Notes under the pieces: generated by a model
Told to the model about the DNA's origin: nothing
The model's input: only the letters and a program-made list of their open reading frames with translations
Database searches by the model: none
Translations under genes and position numbers: made by a program
In this document: piece after piece, positions 15,908-23,929 of the stretch
How positions within the stretch are numbered: position 1 is the stretch's first letter
How the letters are laid out: each line of letters starts with the position of its first letter
From: Syntrophobacterales bacterium
GTDB taxonomy: Bacteria; Desulfobacterota; Desulfobaccia; Desulfobaccales; 0-14-0-80-60-11
Assembly: GCA_023229795.1 (NCBI GenBank)
Contig: JALNYP010000040.1
Coordinates: forward strand, 1 to 33,870
Length of the DNA: 33,870 nucleotides
Direction of reading: 5' to 3'

Positions 15908-17563
15908 ATGCCTTCCTTGCGGCAGGTCGGCCTAGTCTGTTTGCTGATTTTGGGGATCCTGGCCGGGGCGCCGGCGGCGGCGCTGGCCCTGGCCCCCGGG
16001 GACCTGGTCGTGGTCTACAACCGAAATCTGCCCGATAGCCAGGCCGTGGCTGCTTATTACGCCCAGCACAGGAAGGTGCCCGCCGAAAATCTGGTGGGGG
16101 TCGAGGTTCCTGCTTCGGAAGACATGTCCCGGCAGGACTATGACGGCAAACTGGTCCCCCCGGTCAAGGCGAGGCTGGCTAAGCTCAAGGCCGCGGGCAA
16201 GACCCCGGCAGTCCTGCTGGTCTACGGCATCCCCCTGAGGGTGGGGGGAGTGGCCCTGACCAAAGCCGAACAAGAGCTTAAGGCTCAGATAAACGCCAAG
16301 GTCGTGGAGTGTCAAGGCCAGGCGCTTAAGCTCATCCAGGACCTGGACCGGCTCACCGGCGGGGCGCCGCCACCCCTCAAGCTGACCTACCCGCCGCTGG
16401 AATTTCTTAAGAGGGCCCGGGAAACCGTGGTCCGAGCGCAGAAATATCTCGATCAGCAGCCGGCTGGCCCGGCGGCCGCCGCGACCGGGGATCAGATTAC
16501 TTCGGTCTTGGTTGAGTTGGAGGGGACCTCTCCGGAGGCCCGGGGTCTGATGGCCAGAACGGTCCTGAGGCAGAGGGGCCGCCTGGGGCTGCGCTCCCGG
16601 GAGTTGCTGGGCACCAATCAGGCCAAGCAGCAGGAGTTGCAGGAGGGAGTCTTTCGCGGCATCCTGCCGGACACCGCCCAGGCGACGGCCGCGGCGATCC
16701 GCTCCACCAACGGCCTCCTGGGAGAATTAAAATTCTGGCACGAGGCCCAGAAACTGTACGGCGTTACCCAGAGCGCCGCGGCGGTGGACAGCGAATTGAC
16801 CATGATCCTGGCCGGCCCCTATCAAAAGGTGGGGTGGCTCCCCAATCCCTTTAATCTCAGGTATGACCGCGTCCCGTTTATCGGGAAGGTCCGGGGTCGG
16901 GCCGTGATGGTGGGCCGTCTGGACGGTCCCACTCCCGCCGTGGCCCGGCGCCTGGTGGATGATGCCCTGGACACGGAGCAGGCGGGGTTAACCGGCGTCT
17001 TTTACATCGACTCCCGGGGACTCTCGGGCCAGGCGGCCGTCGGCACTTACGCCTGGTTCGACCAGCATCTGCTCCACCTCTATGACCTGGTGCATAAATC
17101 CTCCAAGCTGAAGGTAGTGCTGGATAAAAACCCGGCGGTCTTCCCGCCGGGGTCCTGCCCGGACGCGGCCCTCTATTGCGGCTGGTATTCTTTGAAAAAG
17201 TATGTGCCCGCCTTTAAATGGCAGAAAGGCGCAGTGGGCTATCATGTCGCCAGCTATGAGGCCAGCACCTTGAAGCAACCGGAGAGCCAGGTGTGGTGCA
17301 AGCGTATGCTGGAGGAAGGGGTGGCCGCCACCCTGGGGCCGGTGACCGAGCCCTACCTGTTCTCCTTCCCCCTGCCGGACCAGTTCTTCCCCCTCCTGAT
17401 GACCGGGAAACTGTCCCTGTTGGAAGTCTATTTTCGTACCGTGCCCGAGGCTTCCTGGATGCAGATCCTCATCGGCGATCCCCTCTACCGGCCCTTCAAG
17501 AAAAACCCGGCCATCCGGTTGGATCAGCTCAGGGAGGTTCCTCCCCCTCCGACGTGGAAATAA
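15908..17563 (+). CDS. TIGR03790 family exported protein
   Basis: A 551-residue protein with a signal peptide (hydrophobic run about residues 6-28, ALALA cleavage region). The start of the mature part (LVVVYNRNLPDSQAVAAYYAQ), reported here by its key parts VVYN and LPDSQAVA, and LLVYGIPLRV are characteristic of TIGR03790, a family of unknown function in Desulfobacterota, Planctomycetes and Acidobacteria. C-terminal conserved segments include GYHVASYEA, GVAATLGPVTEPY and ILIGDPLYRPF. The middle (about 120-290) is a charged, possibly helical insertion. I chose ATG 15908, with AAAGGA upstream, because an earlier in-frame start would translate the heptad repeat and break the signal peptide. It is co-directional with selB and tatC; a functional link is not evident. 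Confidence 0.82.
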   Translation: MPSLRQVGLVCLLILGILAGAPAAALALAPGDLVVVYNRNLPDSQAVAAYYAQHRKVPAENLVGVEVPASEDMSRQDYDGKLVPPVKARLAKLKAAGKTPAVLLVYGIPLRVGGVALTKAEQELKAQINAKVVECQGQALKLIQDLDRLTGGAPPPLKLTYPPLEFLKRARETVVRAQKYLDQQPAGPAAAATGDQITSVLVELEGTSPEARGLMARTVLRQRGRLGLRSRELLGTNQAKQQELQEGVFRGILPDTAQATAAAIRSTNGLLGELKFWHEAQKLYGVTQSAAAVDSELTMILAGPYQKVGWLPNPFNLRYDRVPFIGKVRGRAVMVGRLDGPTPAVARRLVDDALDTEQAGLTGVFYIDSRGLSGQAAVGTYAWFDQHLLHLYDLVHKSSKLKVVLDKNPAVFPPGSCPDAALYCGWYSLKKYVPAFKWQKGAVGYHVASYEASTLKQPESQVWCKRMLEEGVAATLGPVTEPYLFSFPLPDQFFPLLMTGKLSLLEVYFRTVPEASWMQILIGDPLYRPFKKNPAIRLDQLREVPPPPTWK

Positions 17564-17753
17564 CCTATCTCTCGCGCCGGGTATTTGCTGAGCCGGATCG
17601 CCGGTCTAAGTCTCCGGGCCGCATTGCCAAGCGGGTTTGGGTGAGTTAATATAATAAAATGGCTTGGAGGTGTCCTATCCTGAGGCCCCGGTTGATGGGA
17701 TGGTGCGGGTTAGCCGAGACCGCGGTGACTACCCGGCGGGAGGGCTGCCGGGC

Positions 17754-18626
17754 ATGACCACCATGTCCTTTATGGAGCACCTGGAGGAACTGCGGCGCCG
17801 GCTGATTATCTGCGTGGTGGCCGCCCTCATCTGCATGGCCGTGGCCTGGCCCCTGGTCCCCACGGTGCAGCTTTACATCACCCGGCCCCTGCAGGAGCCG
17901 TCGGTCACCCAGAAATGGTCTTACGAGCTGGAAACCTGGGCCATTCATAAATTTCCTGCCCTGGCCCAGCGGTTTCATATCCAGCCCGAGCCTCCCAAGG
18001 TCAACCCCCACCGGCTGAACTACATGGCCCCCCTGGAGCCGTTCTTCGTGCAGATGAAGATCTCCCTGATCACGGGCCTGGCCCTGGCTTTTCCCATCAT
18101 CCTCTACCAGTTGTGGTTATTTACGGCCCCGGCCTTGTACCCTAAGGAGAGGAAGATCATCTATTATTTTCTACCGATCGGCACGGTCGCCTTTATCCTG
18201 GGAGATCTCTTTTTCCTCAAGATGGTCTGGCCTCTGATCATCTCCTTTTCCCTGCGCTACGAAAGCGAGTTTCTGTTTTCCATGCTCAACCTGACGCAGT
18301 TTGTCAATTTTTGCCTGCGTCTGCTCCTGGTGTTCGGGTTGATCTTCGAGCTGCCCTTGATTCTCTTGGTCCTGGCCCGGGTCGGGCTCGTGCGGGTCGA
18401 GTCCTTGCGCCGCCAACGCCGGGTGGCCGTCCTGCTCAGTTGTGTGGTGGCGGCCTTTCACGCCGACGTGCTCACCATGGGGGCCATCGCCATCCCCATC
18501 TATGCTATGTATGAACTCTCCATCCTGACCGTCTGGATATTTGGCGGCAATTATAGCCGGGGCGAAGACTCGGAACCGGCTCCGGTGCCGGCGGAAACGG
18601 GTCTGGGGCCGCCCACCGAACCATAA
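17754..18626 (+). CDS. tatC: Twin-arginine translocase subunit TatC
   Basis: A 290-residue integral membrane protein with six predicted helices. It is the receptor subunit that recognises twin-arginine signal peptides of folded proteins. The conserved N-terminus FMEHLEELRRRL, the cytoplasmic loop TAPALYPKERK with the signal-recognition Glu, and the TM4 Glu in FGLIFELPL are all present. Two oddities: the first periplasmic loop between TM1 and PLEPFFVQMK is long and charged (about 55 residues), and the usual TPPD before TM5 is replaced by FHAD, keeping the Asp. The chosen ATG at 17754 has a GGGAGGG site; the longer frame from a TTG at 17664 has none. No tatA or tatB is adjacent. Confidence 0.9.
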   Translation: MTTMSFMEHLEELRRRLIICVVAALICMAVAWPLVPTVQLYITRPLQEPSVTQKWSYELETWAIHKFPALAQRFHIQPEPPKVNPHRLNYMAPLEPFFVQMKISLITGLALAFPIILYQLWLFTAPALYPKERKIIYYFLPIGTVAFILGDLFFLKMVWPLIISFSLRYESEFLFSMLNLTQFVNFCLRLLLVFGLIFELPLILLVLARVGLVRVESLRRQRRVAVLLSCVVAAFHADVLTMGAIAIPIYAMYELSILTVWIFGGNYSRGEDSEPAPVPAETGLGPPTEP

Positions 18627-18740
18627 TCCCTGATCGATCCAGCCGCGGCGGCCCCGGAGCAGGGTGCTCCATGACCCCGAAATTTCCCGCACCGGGCGCT
18701 GCCGGAGGCAACTTCGGTAGTCCAGGGTGCCCCAATTAGA

Positions 18741-18770
18741 TTGACATATTTGCGGATTGACTTATATATT
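18741..18770 (+). promoter_or_regulatory. Predicted sigma-70-type promoter of plsB
   Basis: A perfect TTGACA (18741-18746) is followed after 18 bases by TATATT (18765-18770); TATATA with a 16-base spacer is an alternative. The region is AT-rich against a GC-rich background. Transcription would start near 18777, about 20 bases before the plsB ATG, which has an AAAGG site. Confidence 0.62.
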
Positions 18771-18797
18771 CACTAATTAGGATAACAAAGGTTACAG

Positions 18798-21497
18798 ATG
18801 AGCCACGACATCTCAAGCCCGGGCCCAGACAACTCTGGTGCTCCTGAAAACGATAAGTCCGGAAGCTGGCTGAGGAAGACGCTTGGCCGGCTATCCGGCT
18901 GGCTGGGGGGCCACGACTTCCATTATGCCGGGTATCTGCCTAGCCGGCCGGGTTTCTTGCTGCGCTATACCCTGGACCCGTTTTTCCGGCGGGTAACGGT
19001 AAACCCGCGTTATCTCGAACAGCTGCGGGAAATGGCTGACCAGGGAGCCTTGGTCTATGCCCTAAAATACCGTAGTCATCTGGATTTCCTGTTTTTTAAC
19101 CGGCGCTACCAGAAGCTGGGGGTGGTGGCTCCGGAGGTGGCCTTTGACCTAAACCTGTGGATGTGGCAACCTTTTTCGCATCTGGTGCAGATCATCTCCG
19201 CCGCGGTCAATTATTTTACCCGCCGGCGGTCCTGGCCCAATCCTTTCCAGGATGGCTATTTTCTCAACACCCTGAAGGAAAAACGCGGCTCCCTGCTCTT
19301 CCTGGTGGACCAGGTAGGGTTTAGGCAGCGCTTTCTCAAGCCCCGGGAAGACCCCATCCGGCATCTCCTGGAGATCCAGGCACAACTGGATTACCCTATT
19401 TTCCTGGTGCCCCAGATGGTGATGTATGAGAAGGCCCCCTTCCGGGAAAATAAGGGGCTGTGGCAACTCTTTTTCGGCGACAGTGAAAATCCCGGCCGGT
19501 TGCGGAAGCTGGGTCTGTGCCTCCTCAAAGCCAAGAGCGCCGTCGTGGAGGTCGCCGAGCCGGTGAACCTCAAAGAGGCCCTGGCCGCGGCCTCGCCTGA
19601 CGGCCGCCTGCGGGAACTGGCCCAGGAAATCCGGCGGGAGCTGATCCAGCGCCTCGACGTCCAGCGGCGGGTGATCACCGGCCCGGTGATGAAGTCCCGG
19701 GAAGAAGTCATGGAGCTCACCCTTACCGATCCGGCCCTGACCCGCTCCATGGAGCATCTGGCCGAAACCGAAAAAAAGAAGCTGGCCAAGATTAAGCGGA
19801 CCGCCCAGGATTATTACTGGGAGATGTCCGCTGATCCCCATTTCTTCTATATCAACTCCATGCTGAAGGCGGTGGATTGGCTGTCCAAACACCTGTTTGA
19901 CGGTGTGGTCTTTGACGCCCAGGGGTTCGAGAAGGTCCGGGAAGCCAGCCAGCGGGGCCCCCTGATCTTCGTGCCCTGCCACAAGAGCCACCTGGATTAC
20001 CTTATCCTTAACAACCTGATCTACCAGCATCATATGCAGCCCCCGCGCATCGCTGCGGGCAAGAATCTCTCCTTCTGGCCCCTGGGCCCGATCTTTCGAG
20101 GCTCCGGAGCCTTTTTCATCCGGCGCCGATTTCTCGGCGGCAAGCTCTATGCCGAGGTCCTGTACACCTACATCAAGACCATGATCAAGACCGGCTATAA
20201 CCTGGAGTTCTTCATTGAAGGCGGGCGCAGCCGGACCGGCAAACTGGTGCTGCCCAAGCTGGGTCTGCTCAATATGATCCTCAGGTCCTATGATGAGGGG
20301 GCCGCTCCCGACATCCTGTTTATCCCCACCTTTATCGGCTATGATCAGGTGCTGGAGGAGAAAGCCTACCTCCAGGAATTGGAGGGCGGCAAAAAAGAAG
20401 CGGAAAACGTCAGCCAGTTGGTCAAGGCGAGGAAATTCTTGCGGCGCCGCTACGGCCGGGCCTATATTCAGTTCAGCGAGCCCATTTCTATGAAAGAGTA
20501 TCTGGCCGGGCTGCAGTCGACCGAACCGGCCGACCTCCAGGCCCGCAACCATGGGCACGACCTGGCCCGCCGCATCATCCTGGACATTAACCAAATCTCG
20601 GTTGTCACCCCGTTCTCCCTGGTCTGCGCCGCGCTGCTCACCTATCCCCGCAAGGGCGTTTACCGCCGGGAGTTGCTCCAGATCATCCGGGTGCTCTTTG
20701 ACTATCTGAAGGACCAGCAGGTGCCTGAGGCCGATTCCCTGGAGGATCTCAATAAGGCGGTGGAGGAAACCCTGGCCCTCTGCGAGTCCCGCAAGCTCAT
20801 CACCCCCATCGAGAAGGAAGAAGGCCTCAGCGATGAACTGGGGCTGGGCGGCTACAGTATCGACGAAACCAAGCGTCCCTTGCTGGAATACTATAAGAAC
20901 AACATCCTGCACTTCTTCCTGCCCGCGGCCATGGTTTCTCAGTCTATCCTGGCCCGGCAGGGCTTTGAGTTCACCCGGGGGCAAATCCTCGAAGATTATT
21001 GCTTCCTTCTGGATTTCTTCCGGAACGAATTCATTTTCGGCGACGCCGACCCCGAGAGCCAGGTCAAGCACACCCTGGACTATTTCGACGCCCGCGGGGT
21101 GGTGATCAATCTCGACCCCCAGGAAGCCTCCTATACCCTGTCGGCTTCCGGCTTGAAGGAACTGGCCTATTTCGCCAACCTGCTGTTCAACTACCTGGAG
21201 AGCTACTGGATCGTGTTCCGCTCCATCAAGTACCTCCAGAAAAAGCCCCGCAGCGAGAAGGAATTTTTGAAGCGCATCCAGTCCATCGGCGCCAAACTCC
21301 ACAAACTGGGCGAAGTCGAGCGGGCCGAGGCCCTGTCGGAAGCCACCTTCCAGAACGCCCTGAAGATTTTCGGGGAAAAGGGCATCGTGGTCAAGAAAGC
21401 GCCGGAAGGCAAAGGCGCCACCACCTTCAGCCGGCCCACCGACGAAGACGCCAAAGACTACTACGGCCGCCAACTGGCGCGCTTTCTGAGAAGGTGA
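18798..21497 (+). CDS. plsB: Glycerol-3-phosphate 1-O-acyltransferase, PlsB family
   Basis: An 899-residue protein, longer than the roughly 800-residue E. coli PlsB. It acylates sn-glycerol-3-phosphate at position 1, the first step of phospholipid synthesis, at the inner membrane face. The catalytic HX4D motif is His395 to Asp400 (HKSHLDYL). The other acyltransferase blocks are GAFFIRRRF, FFIEGGRSRTGK and FIPTFIGYD. The N-terminal third contains a second acyltransferase-like segment, YRSHLDFLFFN, in which the catalytic His position is Tyr91 (Asp96 kept), so this half looks inactive. The C-terminal third (residues 590-899) is helical as in PlsB. It has its own predicted promoter. The stop codon is directly followed by a heptad repeat. 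Confidence 0.9.
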   Translation: MSHDISSPGPDNSGAPENDKSGSWLRKTLGRLSGWLGGHDFHYAGYLPSRPGFLLRYTLDPFFRRVTVNPRYLEQLREMADQGALVYALKYRSHLDFLFFNRRYQKLGVVAPEVAFDLNLWMWQPFSHLVQIISAAVNYFTRRRSWPNPFQDGYFLNTLKEKRGSLLFLVDQVGFRQRFLKPREDPIRHLLEIQAQLDYPIFLVPQMVMYEKAPFRENKGLWQLFFGDSENPGRLRKLGLCLLKAKSAVVEVAEPVNLKEALAAASPDGRLRELAQEIRRELIQRLDVQRRVITGPVMKSREEVMELTLTDPALTRSMEHLAETEKKKLAKIKRTAQDYYWEMSADPHFFYINSMLKAVDWLSKHLFDGVVFDAQGFEKVREASQRGPLIFVPCHKSHLDYLILNNLIYQHHMQPPRIAAGKNLSFWPLGPIFRGSGAFFIRRRFLGGKLYAEVLYTYIKTMIKTGYNLEFFIEGGRSRTGKLVLPKLGLLNMILRSYDEGAAPDILFIPTFIGYDQVLEEKAYLQELEGGKKEAENVSQLVKARKFLRRRYGRAYIQFSEPISMKEYLAGLQSTEPADLQARNHGHDLARRIILDINQISVVTPFSLVCAALLTYPRKGVYRRELLQIIRVLFDYLKDQQVPEADSLEDLNKAVEETLALCESRKLITPIEKEEGLSDELGLGGYSIDETKRPLLEYYKNNILHFFLPAAMVSQSILARQGFEFTRGQILEDYCFLLDFFRNEFIFGDADPESQVKHTLDYFDARGVVINLDPQEASYTLSASGLKELAYFANLLFNYLESYWIVFRSIKYLQKKPRSEKEFLKRIQSIGAKLHKLGEVERAEALSEATFQNALKIFGEKGIVVKKAPEGKGATTFSRPTDEDAKDYYGRQLARFLRR

Positions 21498-21525
21498 CAG
21501 TTGCCAGTGATCAGGGGTCAGTAGT
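21498..21525 (+). repeat. Heptanucleotide repeat array directly after the plsB stop
   Basis: Four units CAGTTGC, CAGTGAT, CAGGGGT, CAGTAGT, beginning at the base after the plsB TGA (21495-21497). Confidence 0.85.
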
Positions 21526-21618
21526 CGGAAAAGCTATACTCGTTGCCCAAAGAGCCTCTCCCAAAATTTGCTTTTTTCTGTGTTTCGTAATTGATTCTCT
21601 GTTAAGAGTGGCCGCTTT

Positions 21619-21700
21619 TACCCCCCTTTGGCAAAGGGGGGCAGGGGGGATTTTATATCAGCGTCAGAAATTCCCTTTTTCAAAGGGGGACTTAACCCCC
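21619..21700. repeat. C/G-block palindromic repeat, copy 2 (inverted pair)
   Basis: The left arm has CCCCCCTTTG-GC-AAAGGGGGG followed by CAGGGGGGATTTT. The right arm, at 21671-21690, is roughly its reverse complement (TTCCCTTTTTCAAAGGGGGA). It lies between the convergent plsB and TIGR00725 genes and could act as a two-way transcription stop, though no clean T-run is present. Confidence 0.75.
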
Positions 21701-21747
21701 GCCAAGTCAGGCGCTCAGGAGAATAGAAGAATAATTTTGCAGGAGCT

Positions 21748-21775
21748 TTAACTGGCAACTGGCAACTGATCACTG
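21748..21775 (-). repeat. Heptanucleotide repeat array forming the 3' end of the TIGR00725 gene
   Basis: On the minus strand the units are CAGTGAT, CAGTTGC, CAGTTGC, CAGTTAA. The final TAA is the gene's stop codon, and the preceding units encode the last residues (SDQLPVAS). Confidence 0.85.
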
Positions 21776-22227
21776 GCTGCTTCCCAGGCCAGGGCCGCGG
21801 CTTCGGCGGGGGTAGCCGCCCGTTGCAGTCCCGGCAGGTCCCAGGCGACATGCAGGGCGATCACGGGTTTGCCCAGCTTCAGGGCGATGGCCGCTTCGGA
21901 CACGGTGCCGTAACTGCCGTCGATGGCGATGAGGGCGTCGGCGCTGTGGGCGATGAGCACGTTCCGGGCGTGCCCCAGGTTGGTGGCGATGCTATAGGTC
22001 AGAAAGGGGTTGGCCCGGCGCCGGTCGCCGTCGGGGAGAATTCCCAGGCTCACGCCCCCGGCTTCCCGGGCGCCCTGGGCCGCGGCAGCCATGACCCCGC
22101 CCAGGCCGCCGCACAGCAGCACCGCGCCCCGGCGGGCGAGCTCGCGTCCCACTTCCCGGGCCTGGGCCGCCACCTCCGGGCTGATCTCACTGCCGCCGAT
22201 TACCGCGATATACACCACTGGCGCCAT
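21748..22227 (-). CDS. TIGR00725 family (LOG/YvdD-like Rossmann) protein
   Basis: A 159-residue Rossmann-fold protein. Key features are IAVIGGSEISPE at the start, LLCGGLGGVMAAAAQGA (glycine-rich nucleotide loop) and DGSYGTVSEAAIAL, which is the degenerate form of the PGGxGTxxE motif of LOG cytokinin-activating phosphoribohydrolases. The family is annotated as TIGR00725 or 'molybdenum cofactor carrier-like'; the substrate is unknown. The ATG at 22227 follows a GGGGGAAG site. The last eight or so residues and the stop are encoded by a heptad repeat, so the native C-terminus was probably altered by repeat insertion. It is convergent with plsB and divergent from the M48 gene. Confidence 0.85.
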   Translation of the reverse strand: MAPVVYIAVIGGSEISPEVAAQAREVGRELARRGAVLLCGGLGGVMAAAAQGAREAGGVSLGILPDGDRRRANPFLTYSIATNLGHARNVLIAHSADALIAIDGSYGTVSEAAIALKLGKPVIALHVAWDLPGLQRAATPAEAAALAWEAASDQLPVAS

Positions 22228-22395
22228 GCTTCCCCCTTATGCCGCGATCCTTTGGTAACACCGGCTTTCAGCCTGCGTTGCCGCGTTATAAACTTTTTGC
22301 TTTTCCCGCCGATATACTACATTATAAAGACATACGGAGCTATCCGAAAACCTGAGTCTCTCGGGTTTTAGCCTTGCCTCAATCACGGGTCGGCC

Positions 22396-23289
22396 ATGCT
22401 GCCAACCTCCCACACCTTGACCCGATCTCTGGCCCTGGGCCTCATTCTGCTGGTGGCGGGGTGCGCCTCCGCGCCCTATACCGGACGCCGCCAGATGCTC
22501 TTCACCTCCGAGGGCAGCGAAACCAAGATGGGCTACTCGGCCTTCGGCCAGATCAAGAAAAAGTATAAGGTCTCCCATGATCCGGCGCTGAATGCCGAAG
22601 TGAAGAAGGTGGGCGAGCGCATCGCCGCGGCGGCCCAGCGCCCCGATTACCGCTGGGAGTTTGTGGTCTTTGAGGACAAGGAGGCCAACGCCTTCTGCCT
22701 GCCCGGCGGCAAGGTGGGCATCTTCACCGGCATCCTGAAATACACCCAGGACGAATCCGGCCTGGCCACGGTGATCTCGCATGAAGTGGCCCACGCCCTG
22801 GCCCGCCATGCCGGCGAACGCATGAGCCAATCCATTTTGACCCAGGTGGGGGGCCTGGGGCTGGGGGTGGCGTTGGGCGCGCTGGCTCCCGGAGCCAGTC
22901 AGGCCGCCATGACGGGCTACAGCCTGGGAACCCAGTATGGCATCCTCCTGCCTTACAGCCGCAAACAGGAGTACGAAGCCGACCACATCGGGGTCATCCT
23001 CATGGCCAAGGCAGGGTATAACCCGGATAAGGCCCTGGACTTCTGGAAACGCATGATGGCCAAGGACAAGAACGCCAAAATGCCCCAGTTCTTGTCCACT
23101 CATCCCACCGACGCCAGCCGCCTGCATGAACTCGAGGCCTTCCTGCCCGAGGCCCGGAAATACTACATCCCCGCCCAGAAAGCCCAGGGTGCGTCCCCGC
23201 CCCACCACCCGCCCCGCTCCCAGGCGAGCAACTCACTCCCGGTCCCCACCGCCCCAGTGGCCGGCCGCTGGGTGCCCCCCACCCGATGA
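22396..23289 (+). CDS. M48 family metalloprotease, lipoprotein
   Basis: A 297-residue protein with a lipoprotein signal peptide (LILLVAGC, lipidated Cys near residue 22), so probably attached to a membrane on the periplasmic side. The zinc site is His129-Glu130-x2-His133 (SHEVAH), with Glu192 in KQEYEAD as the third ligand. This is the LoiP/BepA-like periplasmic M48 group (DUF domain M48C), involved in outer-membrane protein quality control; no TPR domain is present, so it is closer to LoiP/YcaL than to BepA. The tail after residue 258 is Pro-rich and low in complexity. The ribosome binding site is weak. Confidence 0.88.
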   Translation: MLPTSHTLTRSLALGLILLVAGCASAPYTGRRQMLFTSEGSETKMGYSAFGQIKKKYKVSHDPALNAEVKKVGERIAAAAQRPDYRWEFVVFEDKEANAFCLPGGKVGIFTGILKYTQDESGLATVISHEVAHALARHAGERMSQSILTQVGGLGLGVALGALAPGASQAAMTGYSLGTQYGILLPYSRKQEYEADHIGVILMAKAGYNPDKALDFWKRMMAKDKNAKMPQFLSTHPTDASRLHELEAFLPEARKYYIPAQKAQGASPPHHPPRSQASNSLPVPTAPVAGRWVPPTR

Positions 23290-23320
23290 GCCCGGCCCTC
23301 TCCCCCTTATTCAAACCAGT

Positions 23321-23393
23321 GGCACAGGCCTCCGGCCTGTGATCAACATGGTAGCATAGGCGTCTCGCCTGTGCGGACGCAGGCCTGTGCTAA
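23321..23393. repeat. CACAGGC/GCCTGTG hairpin element
   Basis: Two hairpins: CACAGGCC-TCC-GGCCTGTG (23323-23341, perfect 8-bp stem) and GCATAGGCG-TCT-CGCCTGTGC (23354-23374, one G-T pair), then a half-copy GCAGGCCTGTGC. Related hairpins occur at 23909-23929 and 31002-31020. Confidence 0.8.
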
Positions 23394-23460
23394 CGGAGAT
23401 GAAACCCGGGCTTGGGTTGCGCCTCATCATCATATGACAATGAAAGCCAAGTTTTTTATT

Positions 23461-23546
23461 TCCCCCCTTTTGTAAAGGGGGGCAGGGGGGATTAGATAAG
23501 TCTCTAATAATCCCCCTAAATCCCCCTTTAAAAAGGGGGACTTAAA
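23461..23546. repeat. C/G-block palindromic repeat, copy 3 (MITE-like inverted pair)
   Basis: The left arm (TCCCCCCTTTTGTAAAGGGG, then GGCAGGGGGGATTAGA) matches the reverse complement of the right arm (TCTAATAATCCCCC, TAAATCCCCCTTTAAAAAG, then GGGGA) over most of its length. Each arm also contains its own small hairpin. The centre is TAAGTC. No coding capacity. Confidence 0.8.
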
Positions 23547-23618
23547 ACTCCGGGCGATCAAATTGGGGCTCGCTTTAAACCTATGGAAGGTGACGCTTGG
23601 AACGAAAAGGAGGCTGGT

Positions 23619-23864
23619 TCAGGATTCGCTCTCGGGGTCGGGCGGCGCGGCCATGGCGGCCAGGATTTCTCGGGCCCGGGCCTCGTCCTCTTTGGCCACC
23701 ATGAGGCGCACCCCGCGGACAAACTGGAGCATGGGATAAGCTCCGCCGGCGTCATCGGCCCTGACCACGGCCTCCACGCCCTCGGACTCCAACAGCCCCG
23801 CGGCCATCTCAGCCTCGATACGGTTGGAAAAGGTTTCCAAAACTACGGCGTCGTCGAAGTCCAA
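23619..23864 (-). CDS. DUF2007 small protein
   Basis: An 81-residue soluble protein with the DUF2007 pattern: VVLETFSNRIEAEMAAGLLESEGV, reported here by its parts ETFSNRIEAEMAAGLL and EGVEAVVR, then VRLMVAKEDEARAREIL. The family is described as a putative signal-transducing domain of unknown function. I chose the TTG at 23864 because AAGAGG lies 7 bases upstream and the product then begins at the conserved fold. A longer frame begins at a GTG at 23912 that lies inside the CACAGGC hairpin repeat, and its extra 16 residues do not look like the family. Confidence 0.75.
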   Translation of the reverse strand: MDFDDAVVLETFSNRIEAEMAAGLLESEGVEAVVRADDAGGAYPMLQFVRGVRLMVAKEDEARAREILAAMAAPPDPESES

Positions 23865-23908
23865 ATGGCTGCCTCTTGAGGTTAATTTCGGTTCGCTGTG
23901 TGCTTCCT

Positions 23909-23929
23909 GCACAGGCGGGACGCCTGTGC
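23909..23929. repeat. CACAGGC/GCCTGTG hairpin, perfect 9-bp stem
   Basis: GCACAGGCG, GGA, CGCCTGTGC. It lies between the DUF2007 gene and the AT-rich PIN-like gene, at the downstream boundary of the latter. Confidence 0.8.

Larger units (their letters stand above)
23290..23618. other. Repeat-rich intergenic region, no gene seen
   Basis: About 330 bases between the M48 and DUF2007 genes, which converge. It contains the CACAGGC-type hairpin element (23321-23393) and the third C/G-block inverted repeat (23461-23546). The remaining sequence has no protein-like frame and no RNA gene I can recognise. Confidence 0.6.

Noticed and set aside
19149..21473. 774-residue open frame antisense to plsB
   Set aside because: It mirrors the codon pattern of a clear PlsB gene in GC-rich DNA, is rich in Gly/Gln/His/Leu with no family pattern, and has no ribosome binding site. 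The same reasoning removes the long antisense frames at 2255-4060, 4994-6139, 9527-10975, 14787-15881, 25311-26408, 28939-30024, 31700-32614 and 32593-33855.
21618..21851. 77-residue minus-strand frame between plsB and the TIGR00725 gene
   Set aside because: It translates the C/G-block and heptad repeats and overlaps the TIGR00725 gene in another frame.
23865..23912. Sixteen-residue N-terminal extension of the DUF2007 protein from GTG 23912
   Set aside because: The start codon lies in a hairpin repeat, while TTG 23864 has a well-spaced AAGAGG and matches the family start.
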